The notes under the pieces were generated by a model. It was not told the origin of the DNA and ran no database searches. It saw only the letters and a list, made by a program, of their open reading frames with translations. The translations under genes were made by a program, and so were the position numbers. Shown piece by piece: positions 31,217 to 32,005 of a DNA stretch of 32,005 bases (positions are counted from its first letter, which is position 1; every line of letters starts with the position of its first letter). Source of the stretch: an uncultured Synechococcales cyanobacterium (GTDB taxonomy: Bacteria > Cyanobacteriota > Cyanobacteriia > CAIUCS01); assembly GCA_903897715.1 (NCBI GenBank), contig CAIUCS010000170.1, positions 1 through 32,005 of the forward strand, written 5' to 3'.

Positions 31217-31949
31217 TCAAGCCGTTGCATAGTCAGAATATTCGCGCATTTTGGGATAGTGGAAGCCTACCACAATTTCTTTTTTGGAGATGCCCATTTC
31301 TTCAAGATCTTTATCCAGTTCAATATCAGTATTATTTTCCTGTACCCAGATCTTGCCGTCTTTTATATCAAAGTGAAAGATTGAATAATTTATGCGTTTT
31401 TCTCCTTCCCAGCCGACTCGAAGCAATAGATAATGATCCCGATCTGAATCAATAATGAGTTGGGTTTCGACATCTTTTTCTCGCCACGTATCAACATATT
31501 TTTCTAGGAACTGACGAATACTTTGGCGGTAGTGTTCGTCTATCCATAATTGAATCTCCTTGTTTTCTAGATTATATACAAGTAGTTTTACGGGGTAGGC
31601 CTGTAAAACTTTTTGAATCAACGCTTCGGTGAAAAAAGAGTCGTATACGAGTTTGGGGACAGCTAAATAGAGGATACGATCAGGATGTCTTTCTGTCAGG
31701 GCAACTTTATAGCAAAAATATTGTCCTAGAGCAGCGTAGAAGTCGGTGATTTGAGAGACATTGCTGAAGGTTTTGATTTCAACAGCGATTTTTCTCACCC
31801 CTTTCTGCTCCGATCAGACTTTCTAAGCCTAGGTCGATCTGGACACTAATCTTCCCGATCGCAATCGACAGTGGATCGTGGGAAATCACCCATCCATCCA
31901 AAATTAACGTTTCTTTGACCCAGTTGTGATAGCGATCTCTAGCGGACAT
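31217..31949 (-). pseudogene. Fused xisH-xisI, frameshifted in XisH N-terminus
   Basis: XisH and XisI are small cyanobacterial proteins named for control of fdxN-element excision; XisH has a PD-(D/E)XK nuclease-like fold. Here one frame (31217-31798, 193 aa) runs from XisH (AVEIKTF, ALGQYFCYK, ERILYLAV-like ILYLAVPKLVYDSFF) straight into XisI (VETQLIIDSDRDHYLLL, GKIWVQENNTDIELD, VVGFHYPKMREY). The usual XisH stop and XisI Met are absent. The XisH N-terminus (ATG 31949, ISHDPLSIAIGKI) is in another frame; removing one A from the A5 run at 31789-31793 (minus strand) joins the two. A GTG at 31798 could start the short form, but it would lack part of the nuclease core. Confidence 0.85.
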
Positions 31950-31951
31950 AA

Positions 31952-31977
31952 CTACACCTCTACATCTACATCTACAG
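31952..31977. repeat. Short CTACAT(C) tandem run
   Basis: About four imperfect copies of CTACATCTA/CTACACCTC just upstream of the xisH start codon. Too short to interpret; no recognisable promoter here. Confidence 0.4.
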
Positions 31978-32005
31978 TAATGGAAGTATCACAACCGAAA
32001 GTATC

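Noticed and set aside
31789-31793. Programmed frameshifting or transcriptional slippage in xisH
   Set aside because: A run of only five A is weak for slippage, the joining needs a +1 shift without a typical stimulator, and neighbouring genes are clearly decaying. Plain mutation or sequencing error is simpler.
31952-31977. CRISPR-like or satellite array
   Set aside because: Only about four short imperfect direct units with no spacers.

Overview
The window is chromosomal DNA of an oxygenic cyanobacterium. It carries psbN and psbH (photosystem II), ndhF and ndhD (photosynthetic NDH-1), a Ycf46-type AAA ATPase, DUF2808 and FIST proteins, and at least thirteen perfect copies of the cyanobacterial HIP1 octamer GCGATCGC between 2480 and 27523. 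Genus cannot be fixed from the sequence alone. No rRNA, tRNA or CRISPR array was found.

Layout. 1-7018: a ROK-type glucokinase and an SH3-domain secreted protein on +, then a minus-strand group pntA-pntB-HIT (membrane transhydrogenase plus a histidine-triad protein), then a secreted DUF2808 protein. 7019-14505: a repeat-rich intergenic stretch, a Na+/H+-type antiporter, a TonB-like proline-rich protein, a UvrD-type helicase, a small one-helix membrane protein and a COG3146 acyltransferase-like protein. 14583-22711: an orphan PstS-like lipoprotein, divergent psbN/psbH, ispE, convergent pyrG whose 3' end overlaps ispE, a Tat-exported FGE-sulfatase-fold protein, a creatininase-family hydrolase and a FIST sensor protein. 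22726-28148: a minus-strand run ndhF1-ndhD1-AAA ATPase.

28640-32005 is different: it lacks perfect HIP1 sites and is mostly decayed accessory DNA. It holds the C-terminal stump of an IS630-type transposase, a multiply broken DEAD/DEAH (type III restriction-like) helicase, an internally deleted Uma2-family gene, and a xisH-xisI pair fused into one reading frame, with the XisH N-terminus one frame away. All but the transposase stump lie head-to-tail with operon-like spacing (xisHI, uma2, helicase), which suggests a former defence or excision module that has been inactivated.

Small-scale structure: three copies of a ~155-bp element with terminal inverted repeats (MITE-like) flank glk, pntA and the antiporter gene; the copy upstream of pntA lies between the gene and a structured region with competing base-pairings and an upstream TATAAT box. 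Hairpin clusters resembling IS200/IS605 ends lie at 7119-7319, and two back-to-back perfect hairpins lie upstream of ndhF. The best candidates for something new are the XisH-XisI fusion module and the structured pntA leader; neither is proven from sequence alone.
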